Source: UBA9926 sp023261215
GTDB taxonomy: Bacteria > Pseudomonadota > Gammaproteobacteria > Pseudomonadales > Azotimanducaceae
Direction of reading: 5' to 3'
Length of the DNA: 64,000 bases
Assembly: GCA_038136035.1 (NCBI GenBank)
Contig: JAYPYV010000006.1
Location: 28,659-92,658, forward strand
Positions within the stretch are counted from its first letter, which is position 1, and each line of letters opens with the position of its first letter. Below the pieces are notes generated by a model. The model made no database searches. It was given only the letters and a program-made list of their open reading frames with translations, and was not told where the DNA came from. The position numbers and the translations under genes are program-made. Below are positions 35,933 to 45,938 of the stretch, one piece after another.

Positions 35933-37582
35933 ATGTATAAGAAAGGCATCGGAGCGGTCATCTTTGGCTTGTGCTTTGGGCTAACGGGATGCGGTGGTGA
36001 GTCCGCCGAGGCACCCGATGTTGACCAGGTGCTGGGCGGGCCCAAGGTATCGGTCATTGCAACCGGCGCCGAACTTGCGGGTGCGAATGGCATTGCATTG
36101 GGGCCAGAGGGTCATCTCTATGTGGCTTCAGTGCTGGGTTCGAACCTGACCGTGGTTGACGTCGAGTCAGGAGACATCCTCAAACAATATGGCATCGAGG
36201 AGGGGGTCATAGGCCCAGACGATGTGGCGTTCGCGAGTGATGGCAGTTTTTATTGGACCTCCATCATGACGGGAGAGGTGGCTGGATTTAATGCAGCAGG
36301 CGAAAAGGTGATCGCAGCGAAGCTCACCCCAGGCGTGAACCCGATTACGTTCTCCGATGATGATCGTCTGTTCGTGTCTCAGTGCTTTTTTGGCACGCAC
36401 CTGTTTGAAGTTGACCCACAAGGGGCGTCCCCTGCGCGCCTAATTGACGATACCTTAGGGCCAGGCTGCGGCCTGAATGGCATGGATTGGGGCCCGGATG
36501 GGCGCCTCTATGGGCCGCGTTGGTTCAGAGGCGAGGTCGTGAGTTTCGACGTCGATCAAGGCGACATGCGGGTTGAGGCGAGTGGATTTGTCACCCCGGC
36601 GGCGGTCAAGTTCAATGCTGAAGGCGTGCTTCATGTGCTTGATACGGGTGTCGGTGACGTGGTTCGCATCGATGGTGAAGGTCCTCATGAAGTCGTCGCG
36701 ACGCTATCGCCGGGGCTCGATAATTTTGTCTTCGACGATGATGGGCGAATTTTTGTGTCGAGTTTCACCGATGGTTTTATTACGCGAGTGAATCTGGATG
36801 GTTCGCAAACGGAACTATTGCCCGGTGGAATCGCGCATGCTGGCGGCATCACGTATCACCAAGGTCAGTTGGTGCTTGCCGACTTGCATGGGATCCGTGG
36901 GTTTGATCCGGAGGGTAAGAATACCTTCAACCAGCGAAATGTACTGGGTATGGGCGCGATGGGCGGCGCACTGAACGTGTCGAGCGACGGCGATGATCTG
37001 ATTCTGGTCTCCTGGGTTGATAATGATGTGCGCATCTGGAATCAGACCGAGGGTGTGCGCCGATGGGAGAAGTCAGGGCTCTCTGCTCCCGTGGCAGCGG
37101 TGCGTTATGAAGGGCTCATTGTAGTCGCAGAGCACGGTCAGCGCCGTGTGGTCGCCTTTAACGATTCAGGGGAGGAAGTGGCGGTCTATGCCAGTGGTTT
37201 GACGGCGCCGACCGGGCTTTTCGTCTCTGACGGGGATTTGTTGGTGAGTGACCGCGGACTGGGTCAGATACTCAAGATCGCTCGTGAGGGGCGAGCACTG
37301 GCTGAGCCGGAAATTCTGGTGGATGGCTTGGTCACTCCGGAGGGCTTTGTCCAATACCAAGGACACGTGGCCGTTGTGGAGGCGGATGCGGGTCGTGTCA
37401 CCGTGATTAAGTCGGATGGCGAACGGGTGACGGTGGCCGAGATCCCGCCTGGGTCGCAGGCTGCGAGTGCAGCGCAGCCACCCTCACAAGTTTTCAATGG
37501 CATCGCCGTTGATGACCGTGGGCGTCTTTATCTGCCTGGCGAGCCGAATCGGTTGCTCTACCGCATTGACGGTGCGTGGTAA
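35933..37582 (+). CDS. SMP-30/NHL-type beta-propeller lipoprotein
   Basis: 549-residue exported lipoprotein. The signal peptide ends in the lipobox GLTGC, followed by a Ser/Glu-rich linker and blade repeats such as GIALGPEGHLYVAS, DDVAFASDGSFYWT, GMDWGPDGRLYGP and NGIAVDDRGRLYLPGEPNRLLYRI, typical of SMP-30/gluconolactonase or strictosidine-synthase-like propellers. It probably sits on the outer membrane or periplasmic face, perhaps a lactonase or binding protein (inference). The medium-chain reductase start follows 11 bases after its stop. Confidence 0.82.
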   Translation: MYKKGIGAVIFGLCFGLTGCGGESAEAPDVDQVLGGPKVSVIATGAELAGANGIALGPEGHLYVASVLGSNLTVVDVESGDILKQYGIEEGVIGPDDVAFASDGSFYWTSIMTGEVAGFNAAGEKVIAAKLTPGVNPITFSDDDRLFVSQCFFGTHLFEVDPQGASPARLIDDTLGPGCGLNGMDWGPDGRLYGPRWFRGEVVSFDVDQGDMRVEASGFVTPAAVKFNAEGVLHVLDTGVGDVVRIDGEGPHEVVATLSPGLDNFVFDDDGRIFVSSFTDGFITRVNLDGSQTELLPGGIAHAGGITYHQGQLVLADLHGIRGFDPEGKNTFNQRNVLGMGAMGGALNVSSDGDDLILVSWVDNDVRIWNQTEGVRRWEKSGLSAPVAAVRYEGLIVVAEHGQRRVVAFNDSGEEVAVYASGLTAPTGLFVSDGDLLVSDRGLGQILKIAREGRALAEPEILVDGLVTPEGFVQYQGHVAVVEADAGRVTVIKSDGERVTVAEIPPGSQAASAAQPPSQVFNGIAVDDRGRLYLPGEPNRLLYRIDGAW

Positions 37583-37593
37583 GCAACGAGGCT

Positions 37594-38646
37594 ATGATGT
37601 TAGAGAATCCTTGCTGGCGACTTGCGCGAACCCCCATCGAGGGTTGGCCCTCACCCGACGATTTTAAATGGCAAGTCGAGGGGGCCGCTGAGCCGTTGGC
37701 GGGCCAAGTCTTGTGCGAAACCCTTTACTTATCGCTGGATCCCTACCAGTGGAACCGCCGCCGCAATGGAACCGAAGCCCCTGGGGATATTTGTCACGGT
37801 CGCACCGTGTCGCGTGTCGTGAAGAGTCGGAGTGAGCAGTTTGAAGAAGGCGATGTGATTTTTAATACCTTAGGTTGGCAATCGATGGGGCTGACGGGGG
37901 ATCAAATCACCGACTTTGGTTACATGCTGCCTAGAAAGCTTGATTCGCGTCATGGGCCCCACTCCTACGCGCTTGGGGCCTTAGGAATGCTGGGGCTGAC
38001 GGCTTATGCGGGACTCATTCTCCAGTGCCAGCCCAAGGCTGGGGAGACGGTCGTCGTTTCAGCGGCATCGGGCGGCGTTGGGCAATTGGTCGGCCAGTTG
38101 GCTCGAATCTATGGTGCCCGGGTCGTGGGTATCGCGGGGACGCAAGAGAAGGTGAATTACTGTATTGATACCCTTGGATTTGATGCCTGCGTGTCACATC
38201 AAGCGGATGACTTCGCGGATCAACTGCGCGCGGCATGCCCTGATGGCTGTGATGTGTATTTTGAAAACGTCGGCGGACCTGTGTTTGATGCAGTTTGCGA
38301 CCAGCTCAATCGAGGCTCACGCATCACGCTCTGCGGTATGATCGCCCACTATGGCGGCGATATGGTCGCATCGAGACAGCATTGGATGGCGCGAGTTGCG
38401 CCCCTCGAGTCACGTCTTGGGGTCGTGGTCCATCCGCTTTTTGTGGGCGACTTCGTGAGCAGTCATCAAGCTTCCTTCCTAGAGGAAATGGGTGAGTACG
38501 TTAGCCAGGGCCAAATCGTCTACCGGGAGGATCGGTGGGATGGGTTGGCGCGGGCCCCCGAGGCATTTTCAGCGATGTTAGCAGGGCGTAATTTTGGTAA
38601 AACATTGATTGTGGTGCGAGACGAGGACGAACCACAGGCAGGCTGA
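37594..38646 (+). CDS. NADP-dependent MDR-superfamily oxidoreductase (leukotriene B4 dehydrogenase type)
   Basis: About 350 residues. YLSLDPYQWNRR, GALGMLGLTAYAGL and the NADP-binding VVVSAASGGVGQLVGQLARIYGARVVGIAGT identify the zinc-free PTGR/curcumin reductase branch of medium-chain reductases, which reduce alpha,beta-unsaturated ketones. ATG 37594 is preferred; a GTG at 37576 would overlap the propeller gene. Substrate unknown. Confidence 0.88.
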   Translation: MMLENPCWRLARTPIEGWPSPDDFKWQVEGAAEPLAGQVLCETLYLSLDPYQWNRRRNGTEAPGDICHGRTVSRVVKSRSEQFEEGDVIFNTLGWQSMGLTGDQITDFGYMLPRKLDSRHGPHSYALGALGMLGLTAYAGLILQCQPKAGETVVVSAASGGVGQLVGQLARIYGARVVGIAGTQEKVNYCIDTLGFDACVSHQADDFADQLRAACPDGCDVYFENVGGPVFDAVCDQLNRGSRITLCGMIAHYGGDMVASRQHWMARVAPLESRLGVVVHPLFVGDFVSSHQASFLEEMGEYVSQGQIVYREDRWDGLARAPEAFSAMLAGRNFGKTLIVVRDEDEPQAG

Positions 38647-38709
38647 TAGAGTGGACGCAAGGGACTTCAGAGGCGTTAGGGTTGACTAAACCTTGATGGG
38701 GTTCGCGTC

Positions 38710-39008
<299 letters not shown>

Positions 39009-39028
39009 GACAAACGGCAGGAGATACC

Positions 39029-39703
39029 ATGGCACACGAACAATTAGGTTTGAGCAACGACGAGCTCCTATCCACCACGCGCGCAGTGCGCAAGAGACTG
39101 GATTTTGAGAGAGAAGTGCCCATGTCGGTCATCAAAGAGTGTATGGAGCTTGCGGTCCAGGCACCCACGGGATCAAATGCGCAGGGTTGGCAGTTCATGT
39201 TTGTGACGGACCCCGAGAAGCGGGCCAAGATTGGCGCTTTCTATCAGCAAGCCTTCTCGATCTATCGAGACATGCCTGTGGCTATTCATAAATTGCACGC
39301 AGACAGTGGCGACTCGGACCTAACCGCGAGTCAGGCAAGGTCGGCGTCATCGGCCGATTTCCTGGCGGATCATATGGGCGAGGTGCCTGTTCTGATGATC
39401 CCTTGTATCGCGGGGCGCACGGATAATGAAGCGGGCATGAATATCATCAGTCAGACGGGTACGCTGGGATCGATTATCCCTGCGGCTTGGAACTTTATGC
39501 TGGCTGCTCGGGCCCGAGGATTAGGAACCGCATGGACCACGCTTCATCTCATGTTTGAGAAGGAAGTCGCGGAGATATTAGAAATTCCGTTTGAGGATGT
39601 GATGCAAATTGCACTCATTCCAATCGCCTACACGAAGGGCACGTCCTTTAAACCCGCCTATCGCCCGCCGGTTGAAACGGTCATGCACGTTGATCGTTGG
39701 TGA
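39029..39703 (+). CDS. Nitroreductase family protein
   Basis: 224-residue flavoprotein. STTRAVRKRLDFEREVP, AVQAPTGSNAQGWQFMFV, IPAAWNFMLAARARGLGTAWTTL and IALIPIAYTKG are typical FMN-binding nitroreductase segments. Uses NAD(P)H to reduce nitro, quinone or enone groups; real substrate unknown. ATG 39029 has AGGAGA. It is directly behind the microsatellite, so its expression could vary with repeat length. Confidence 0.9.
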   Translation: MAHEQLGLSNDELLSTTRAVRKRLDFEREVPMSVIKECMELAVQAPTGSNAQGWQFMFVTDPEKRAKIGAFYQQAFSIYRDMPVAIHKLHADSGDSDLTASQARSASSADFLADHMGEVPVLMIPCIAGRTDNEAGMNIISQTGTLGSIIPAAWNFMLAARARGLGTAWTTLHLMFEKEVAEILEIPFEDVMQIALIPIAYTKGTSFKPAYRPPVETVMHVDRW

Positions 39704-39748
39704 TCGCCGCGAGTTTCGATTACATCCTGCTTAAGTAGGGAGACCCAA

Positions 39749-41407
39749 GTGTCAGAGCAAGCTTACGCAAGTGGCAGCATCGATCAGCCTTTACTGGAAC
39801 AAACCATCCCAGAGAACCTTGCGGCCACAGTCAAAGCCCACCCTAATGTTGAGGCCTTGGTCTCCTGTCACCAAGGTGTGAGGTATACCTACGCGAGTTT
39901 CTATGAAGCGGTGCAGCGTTGTGCGACAGGGTTACTTGCCCTGGGCCTAGAGCGGGGTGATCGTCTGGGCTTGTGGAGTCCAAATTATGCAGAGTGGGTG
40001 ATCACGCAATATGCCACCGCAGAAATTGGCGTCGTGTTGGTGAACATCAATCCAGCCTACCGGACCCATGAACTGGCGTACGCGCTGAATCAAAGTGGGT
40101 GCCGAGCTCTAATCGCAGCGCCTTCTTTTGCAACATCAGATTATCGCGCCATGACGGAGGCGGTGAGAGCGGAGGTGCCGTCGCTCGAGTTTACGATCTT
40201 TTTCTGGAGCGAAGCTTGGGATGTGTTGGCGGCTGGTAATGCCGATTATCAGGCGGAACTCGAGGCTATCCGTGCAAGCCTCTCGCCTGATGATCCTATC
40301 AATATTCAATACACGTCGGGCACAACGGGCTTTCCCAAAGGCGCAACCCTCAGTCACAGGAATATTCTCAACAACGGCTATTTCGTCGCTGCGCAACAAG
40401 GCTTGAAGGCCGGCGATCGAATGTGTATCCCCGTACCGTTCTATCACTGCTTTGGCATGGTGATGGGCAATCTGGGTTGCACCAGCCACGGACTGACCAT
40501 GGTCATTCCCAATGATGCTTTTAAGGCGGACACAGTATTGCGGGCGGTGGCCGAAGAAAAATGCCAGTCCCTGTATGGTGTCCCAACCATGTTTATTGCG
40601 GAATTGGCGCTCGCAGATTTTGACACCTATGACTTGTCCAGTTTGAGAACTGGGGTCATGGCGGGTTCGCCTTGCCCGGTGGAGGTGATGAAGCAGTGCA
40701 TTGACAAGATGCACATGGAGGACGTGACAATTTGTTACGGCATGACAGAAACGTCGCCGGTCTCAACGCAGACATTGCCCAATGATTCGCTCAGCCACCG
40801 GACCGAGACCGTTGGACGGGCGCACCCGCATGTTGAAATTCGGATTGCTGACCCAGAGACCGGCGCCACCCTAGTGCGCGGCGAAACGGGCGAATTCTGC
40901 ACTCGTGGTTATTCGGTGATGTCAGGTTATTGGAACGATGAAGTGAAGACGAAGGAATCCATCGACTCGGATGGGTGGATGCACACCGGGGATCTAGCGG
41001 TCATGGCCAATGACGGATACGTGAATATAGTTGGCCGCATCAAAGACATGATTATCCGGGGTGGCGAGAACATTTATCCTCGTGAGATTGAGGAGTTTCT
41101 CTATACGCACGACGAAATCGAGGATGTGCAGGTGATCGGCGTGCCTGATGAGCGATACGGTGAGGAGCTCATGGCTTGGATTAAGCCCAAGGCGGGCTCG
41201 AGCCTGCCTTCGGATCCGGTGATGCTACATAGCCAAATCAAGGCCTATTGCGACGGTAAGATCGCGCACTTTAAGGTCCCTCGATACGTCAAATTGGTCG
41301 ATGAGTTCCCCATGACGGTCACCGGTAAGATCCGCAAGGTTGAGATGCGCGAGGTCGCCGTGGCTGAGCTGGGGCTCGAGTCCGCGAATGCAGTGAAGCA
41401 TGCCTAA
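39749..41407 (+). CDS. Fatty acyl-CoA synthetase (AMP-binding)
   Basis: 552-residue ANL-superfamily ligase. The AMP motif YTSGTTGFPKGAT begins at residue 189, YGMTETSPVS follows, then DGWMHTGDLA, the hinge GRIKDMIIRGGENIYPREIEEFL, and the catalytic lysine in TVTGKIRKVEMRE. Activates a carboxylic acid, probably a medium or long chain acid, to its CoA thioester. GTG 39749 after AGGGAG. With the MFS gene and reductases it fits uptake and activation of a catabolic substrate. Confidence 0.9.
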   Translation: MSEQAYASGSIDQPLLEQTIPENLAATVKAHPNVEALVSCHQGVRYTYASFYEAVQRCATGLLALGLERGDRLGLWSPNYAEWVITQYATAEIGVVLVNINPAYRTHELAYALNQSGCRALIAAPSFATSDYRAMTEAVRAEVPSLEFTIFFWSEAWDVLAAGNADYQAELEAIRASLSPDDPINIQYTSGTTGFPKGATLSHRNILNNGYFVAAQQGLKAGDRMCIPVPFYHCFGMVMGNLGCTSHGLTMVIPNDAFKADTVLRAVAEEKCQSLYGVPTMFIAELALADFDTYDLSSLRTGVMAGSPCPVEVMKQCIDKMHMEDVTICYGMTETSPVSTQTLPNDSLSHRTETVGRAHPHVEIRIADPETGATLVRGETGEFCTRGYSVMSGYWNDEVKTKESIDSDGWMHTGDLAVMANDGYVNIVGRIKDMIIRGGENIYPREIEEFLYTHDEIEDVQVIGVPDERYGEELMAWIKPKAGSSLPSDPVMLHSQIKAYCDGKIAHFKVPRYVKLVDEFPMTVTGKIRKVEMREVAVAELGLESANAVKHA

Positions 41408-41441
41408 GGGGTCACGGAGACGAGCTCGCGTGCGCGTTTGC

Positions 41442-41457
41442 ATCATCCTAGGATGAT
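41442..41457. promoter_or_regulatory. 16-bp perfect palindrome
   Basis: ATCATCCTAGGATGAT is a perfect inverted repeat without spacer, 34 bases after the acyl-CoA synthetase stop and 170 before the MFS start. It could be an operator for a dimeric regulator. No flanking T run, so it is not an obvious terminator. Confidence 0.4.
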
Positions 41458-41627
41458 ACGCTTCGGTGTCTCTAGGCGGTGCGCCTCTCATGTCCGAATC
41501 GACTAAAATCTAGGCGCGAGCGCTGACGGTTCGAAAGCGTGAGCAGAGGCCCCTGACGGGCCACATCAACGATCTCACCAAGGAGCTTAAGGCGTCTCGC
41601 GCGAGCCGCCCCTCAAGGACCCATAGC

Positions 41628-42836
41628 ATGATGACCCGCTTGCGCGATATTCAACGCAGTCCCATGGCTTTGCTCGTATTGATGAGCATTGCCATGCCGG
41701 TGGCCTTCAATGTTTGGTCGGCGCTCTTAAATAATTTTGTTGTTGAGCGGGCTAATTTCACAGGGATTGAAATCGGCATTCTCCAGAGCTTGCGTGAAGT
41801 GCCGGGGTTTTTAGCCTTTACGGCGGTATTTGTTCTTTTGGTTCTAAAGGAGCAGACCTTTGCGTTGATCTCTCTGGTCATGCTGGGTCTGGGCGTCGCC
41901 GCCACAGGGTTCTTTCCCAGCGAGTACGGACTTTACTTCACCACCGTGTTGATGAGTCTAGGCTTTCATTATTTTGAAACCATCAAACAGTCGCTCAGTT
42001 TGCAGTGGTTCACCAAAGAAGAAGCCCCTGCGCGACTCGGTAAACTCCTGGCAGTAGGGTCGGTGACCTCTCTCGTGGCGTACGGTGCACTGTGGGTGGC
42101 ACTCGAAGTTTTCGGTTGGCAATACCAGACCAATTTCATGGTGGCTGGCGGGGTTTGTTTACTTCTGGCGTTGGTTATGTGGCTCGTGTTCCCGCATTTC
42201 GAATCGGAACATCCTCAAAACAAACAGCTCGTGCTCAGAAAACGGTATTGGCTCTATTACTTACTGACATTTCTCTCAGGTGCGCGGCGTCAGATTTTTG
42301 TGGTGTTTGCGGCGTTCTTAATGGTCGAAAAATTTGGTTACTCGGCTTCAGAAGTGACCACCTTGTTCTTGGTGAATTACGTCTTTAATTGGGTCTTTGC
42401 AGAACGGATAGGACGAGTGATTGGGGCGATTGGTGAGCGTGCCGCGCTGAGCGCCGAGTATCTTGGGCTCATCGTTGTCTTTGTGGCGTATGGGTTGGTC
42501 ACGGATCCGGTTTGGGCTGCGGCCCTCTATGTGATTGATCACATGTTTTTTGCGTTGGCCATCGCGATTAGCACTTACTTCCAGAAAATTGCAGATCCCA
42601 AAGATCTGGCGAGCAGCGCGGGTGTCTCATTTACGATCAATCACATTGCCGCTGTCATTATTCCAGCCGCTTTGGGCCTGGTCTGGGTGGTGTCTCCTTC
42701 GCTTGTCTTTTATACCGGTGCGGCCTTTGCTTTTCTTTCGCTTGCCGCGTCTCAGTGGATTCCACGGCATCCTGAAGCTGGGCGCGAAACGGCCTTTCCT
42801 GGGTCATCTATGGTCGCGCCGGCGGTGAATCAGTAG
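41628..42836 (+). CDS. MFS transporter
   Basis: 402-residue protein with about twelve hydrophobic segments starting MALLVLMSIAMPVAFNVW. GIEIGILQSLREVPGFLAF, SLGFHYFETIKQSLSLQWF and AGVSFTINHIAAVIIPAALGLV indicate the major facilitator fold. No sugar or drug signature settles the substrate. ATG 41628 follows AAGGACC. The sarcosine-oxidase-like gene starts 31 bases downstream. Confidence 0.85.
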   Translation: MMTRLRDIQRSPMALLVLMSIAMPVAFNVWSALLNNFVVERANFTGIEIGILQSLREVPGFLAFTAVFVLLVLKEQTFALISLVMLGLGVAATGFFPSEYGLYFTTVLMSLGFHYFETIKQSLSLQWFTKEEAPARLGKLLAVGSVTSLVAYGALWVALEVFGWQYQTNFMVAGGVCLLLALVMWLVFPHFESEHPQNKQLVLRKRYWLYYLLTFLSGARRQIFVVFAAFLMVEKFGYSASEVTTLFLVNYVFNWVFAERIGRVIGAIGERAALSAEYLGLIVVFVAYGLVTDPVWAAALYVIDHMFFALAIAISTYFQKIADPKDLASSAGVSFTINHIAAVIIPAALGLVWVVSPSLVFYTGAAFAFLSLAASQWIPRHPEAGRETAFPGSSMVAPAVNQ

Positions 42837-42867
42837 GTGCGGCGCATGACGCTGCGAGGAGACGCCT

Positions 42868-43992
42868 TTGCATTTTGACCACATTGTTGTCGGCATCGGA
42901 GGCATGGGGTCGGCTGCGCTTCGAGCGCTCGCCCTTAGAGGTCAGCGAGTTCTAGGAATCGAGCAGTTCAAGATCGCGCACGATCAAGGCTCCAGTCACG
43001 GGCATTCGAGAATCATTCGTTTGGCGTATAACGAGCATCCCGATTATGTGCCGTTGCTAAGGCGTGCATTTGGCCTCTGGGCCGAAATTCAAGATGAATA
43101 CGGGGAAAGGCTGTTTGTTCAAACGGGAGGACTTGATGTGGGTCCTGCGGCAGGGCGTGTTGTGCAAGGCGCGCTCGCAGCCTGCAAAACCCATGCTTTG
43201 GATCACGAGTGGTTAGAGGCAGGCGATATCGGTCGACGGTTCGCCGGAATCCGGGTGCCGCCTGATTACGCTGCCGTTTTTCACCAGGAGGCTGGATATT
43301 TAGACCCAGAGGCATGTATCACCGCGATGGCACAGAGCGCAGTGCGTCACGGTGCAACGCTCAAGGAGGGGGAAGAAATTCTCTCGCTATCCATGCATGA
43401 CCAAGGTTGCGAAGTGGTGACGAACCGAGATCGATACACGAGCGATGGCTTGGTCGTGACCGCGGGCGCCTGGAGCAGCCGGCTGCTGCCACGGCTTAAA
43501 GCGCTCGCGATTCCAGAGCGACAAGTGGTAGGTTGGTTTGATCCAGCTGAGCCGAGTGCATTCGGTGCTGATCGTTTCCCGGTGTTTATTCTCGATTCTC
43601 ACCTAGGCGAATATTATGGCTTCCCGATTGATGCCAGGGGCCGTGGATTCAAGATTGGTCGATATCATCACCTCGAGGAGCAAGTGGATCTCAGCGCGCC
43701 GATGCTCGAACCAGGCGGTGCGGACGAAGCGTTGCTGAGACAAGCCATCAGCGCTTATTTCCCGGACGCCAATGGTCCCCTTCAGCGTATGCAGACCTGC
43801 ATGTTCACGAACAGTCCCGATGGGCATTTCATCATTGACCGGGACCCTGGAGATCAACGCCTTGCCTTCGGCGCAGGGTTTTCAGGCCACGGCTTCAAAT
43901 TTGCGTGTGTTGTGGGCGAGTTGCTGAGTGAATTGGCCTGTGAGCCGGAAAAGAACCCCCTTCCGCTCTTTTCTCTTGCTCGGTTCGAATGA
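42868..43992 (+). CDS. Monomeric sarcosine oxidase / N-methyltryptophan oxidase family enzyme
   Basis: 374-residue flavoenzyme that oxidises N-methyl amino compounds, releasing formaldehyde and peroxide in known members. The FAD site is VVGIGGMGSAALRAL; SSHGHSRIIRLAYNEHPDYVPL matches MSOX; FKIGRYHH carries the oxygen-activating Lys; and TCMFTNSPDGHFIID contains the Cys that binds FAD covalently. TTG 42868 after GAGGAGA is the start. Its C1 product could feed the formate dehydrogenase (inference). Confidence 0.88.
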   Translation: MHFDHIVVGIGGMGSAALRALALRGQRVLGIEQFKIAHDQGSSHGHSRIIRLAYNEHPDYVPLLRRAFGLWAEIQDEYGERLFVQTGGLDVGPAAGRVVQGALAACKTHALDHEWLEAGDIGRRFAGIRVPPDYAAVFHQEAGYLDPEACITAMAQSAVRHGATLKEGEEILSLSMHDQGCEVVTNRDRYTSDGLVVTAGAWSSRLLPRLKALAIPERQVVGWFDPAEPSAFGADRFPVFILDSHLGEYYGFPIDARGRGFKIGRYHHLEEQVDLSAPMLEPGGADEALLRQAISAYFPDANGPLQRMQTCMFTNSPDGHFIIDRDPGDQRLAFGAGFSGHGFKFACVVGELLSELACEPEKNPLPLFSLARFE

Positions 43993-44126
43993 AGCGGACA
44001 CCGGATGGGCGCGCAAGCGTTGCGCGAAGTAGCCGAAGCGCGCCTATTCCTCCCGCGACCCGCCGTGAGGATGAGAATGTTCGGTTAGCTTGGATTGAGC
44101 CGCTCGTCGCCCCCCTTGTAGTCTTG

Positions 44127-45134
44127 CTACCGGTAACCTTCCTGCACAGGACGTCTAGGCAGTGCCCACCAGGCCGCGTCACACAGCGCAAGTAACTCAT
44201 CGTCCCACTCGAAGCTGACTGCATCGAGATTTGCTGCAAGCTGAGTTGCCTTGGAAGCCCCAATAATGGCGCTGGTGATGCCGGCTTGCCTCAGCACCCA
44301 AGCCACACTCACTGTGACGAGGGAGAGGTTCCGAGTGTCGGCGGCGAGCTTGAGCTTTTCAACCTCCGCAAATTGCGCATCTTGCCAGTAGCGATATTGG
44401 TACCGCTCTGCGGCCGTTCCCAGCGTGAATCGGGTGCCTTCTTCAGGCGCCTGGCCCGGCGCGTACTTGCCCGACAGGAAGCCGCCCGCCAGCGGGTTGT
44501 ACACGATCACACCCAATCCCGCGGATTCGCATAGCGGCAATAATTCAGTTTCAATTTCTCGATATAGCAAGTTATAGCGAGGCTGAACCGAAACGTAGCC
44601 CTCAATCCCCATAGAGGATGCCGCGGAAAGTGCCTCACTCAATCGCCAGGCAGGATAATTAGAGCACCCCACGTACCGAACTTTGCCCTCACGCGTCAGG
44701 TCCTCGAAGGCCCTCAACGATTCCTCAATCGGCGTTTTTGGGTCAAACCCATGGGATTGGTAGAGATCAATGTGGTCGGTCTGTAGCCGGGATAGCGAGG
44801 CCTCAATGGCCCGTTTGATGTGTACACGTGACAAACCGCTGTTGTTAGGGCCTTTGGCCATGGGCGCAAAGCATTTGCTGGCCAATTGAACCTGATCTCT
44901 AACACCGCGCGATTTCATCCATCGGCCCAAAATGCGTTCAGTTTCGCCGATGGTGCTTAAGTCGCCACCTAAAGGATAAACATCGGCCGTGTCCAAAAAC
45001 GTCAACTGGTTCGCAAAGGCTTCGTCAAGAATCTCGAAGGATGTCGCCTCATCGACCTGCAAGCCAAAGGTCATTGTGCCCAAGCAGAGGGGGGGTACCT
45101 GCAATCCACTGTTCCCTAGTCGTCTATGTCTCAT
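44127..45134 (-). CDS. Aldo/keto reductase
   Basis: 335-residue NADPH-dependent TIM-barrel reductase. RRLGNSGLQVPPLCLGTMTFG, the catalytic D-T-A-D-V-Y segment, LASKCFAPM, DHIDLYQSHGFDP and GVIVYNPLAGGFLSGKY are family features. Resembles the YajO/Tas-like subgroup. ATG 45134 has GAGGTG upstream. It converges with the sarcosine-oxidase-like gene. Confidence 0.9.
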   Translation of the reverse strand: MRHRRLGNSGLQVPPLCLGTMTFGLQVDEATSFEILDEAFANQLTFLDTADVYPLGGDLSTIGETERILGRWMKSRGVRDQVQLASKCFAPMAKGPNNSGLSRVHIKRAIEASLSRLQTDHIDLYQSHGFDPKTPIEESLRAFEDLTREGKVRYVGCSNYPAWRLSEALSAASSMGIEGYVSVQPRYNLLYREIETELLPLCESAGLGVIVYNPLAGGFLSGKYAPGQAPEEGTRFTLGTAAERYQYRYWQDAQFAEVEKLKLAADTRNLSLVTVSVAWVLRQAGITSAIIGASKATQLAANLDAVSFEWDDELLALCDAAWWALPRRPVQEGYR

Positions 45135-45630
45135 CTGGTCACCTCACTGCTGCGTTATTTTTGACTGGGTAGGTCTCATCCTCAGTCCTCGATTAAGGTC
45201 ATGATCGCCTTGGCGTAAGGGCAGGGTACCACGGCCCGAAGAGTGTGAGTCGATCAAATGGCGGCGGCATGGCTTAATCGGTCGCCCTGCCTCTGTCCGC
45301 TCTTCGCCTCGATTCAAGAACCCAAGAGACTGATTCAATCCTTCACTTTGTCGGGGTCCTCCGTCACGCGGTCAAAAGGCCAGTGGGTTGTCCCTTCAAG
45401 TGGCGCTACTTTGCGCGTGACCGGATGAACGGACACTGCGTCCGATCAAGGTTCAAACCATTGATCCGCAAGTCGCGGGCCACTGTTGCGGCGCAGAGAG
45501 CGGTTTGGCGCTGGGCAAGACCTGTCGCTGTCGGGTGCAGGATGATCCGCTGCATGGTAGACCTCAGTGCGCGGATTCAAAGGATGGCAAACCCTTTGTT
45601 CCTTTCGCTGCATCAGGCATGATGAAGGCG

Positions 45631-45655
45631 ACGCGCGCGGCGCGTGGTTTTTTTT
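45631..45655 (+). terminator. Rho-independent-type terminator in a gene-poor stretch
   Basis: ACGCGC, loop GCG, GCGCGT (45631-45645) followed by GG and eight T. It faces plus-strand transcription, yet I find no recognisable plus-strand gene between 45135 and 45630. The 804 bases from 45135 to 45938 contain only short frames without known domains, so they may hold a small RNA or a decayed gene. Confidence 0.55.
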
Positions 45656-45938
45656 GGCCGATTCAATTTACTGGGTGGTCACCGGCTTTCTGGGAAAACA
45701 ATCGGCGACCGGAGTGGCTTGACCACGGTCATGCCTGCCGGTGCGAACCCAGTCAGGCGATGGCCATCTGACCAGGTCAAACCTGTGTTTCGTCGATCGG
45801 GTGATCTTGATTCAGATTGCCGCGAGTTGAAGCGGGACAGCCAGGCAGTCAGCGCGCAGAGAAAAAAGGTATAACGCGTTGGCTGAGGCCTCAGCGCGAC
45901 CCATTTTGATCAAACAAGCATGTAAAGAGGACAACATC

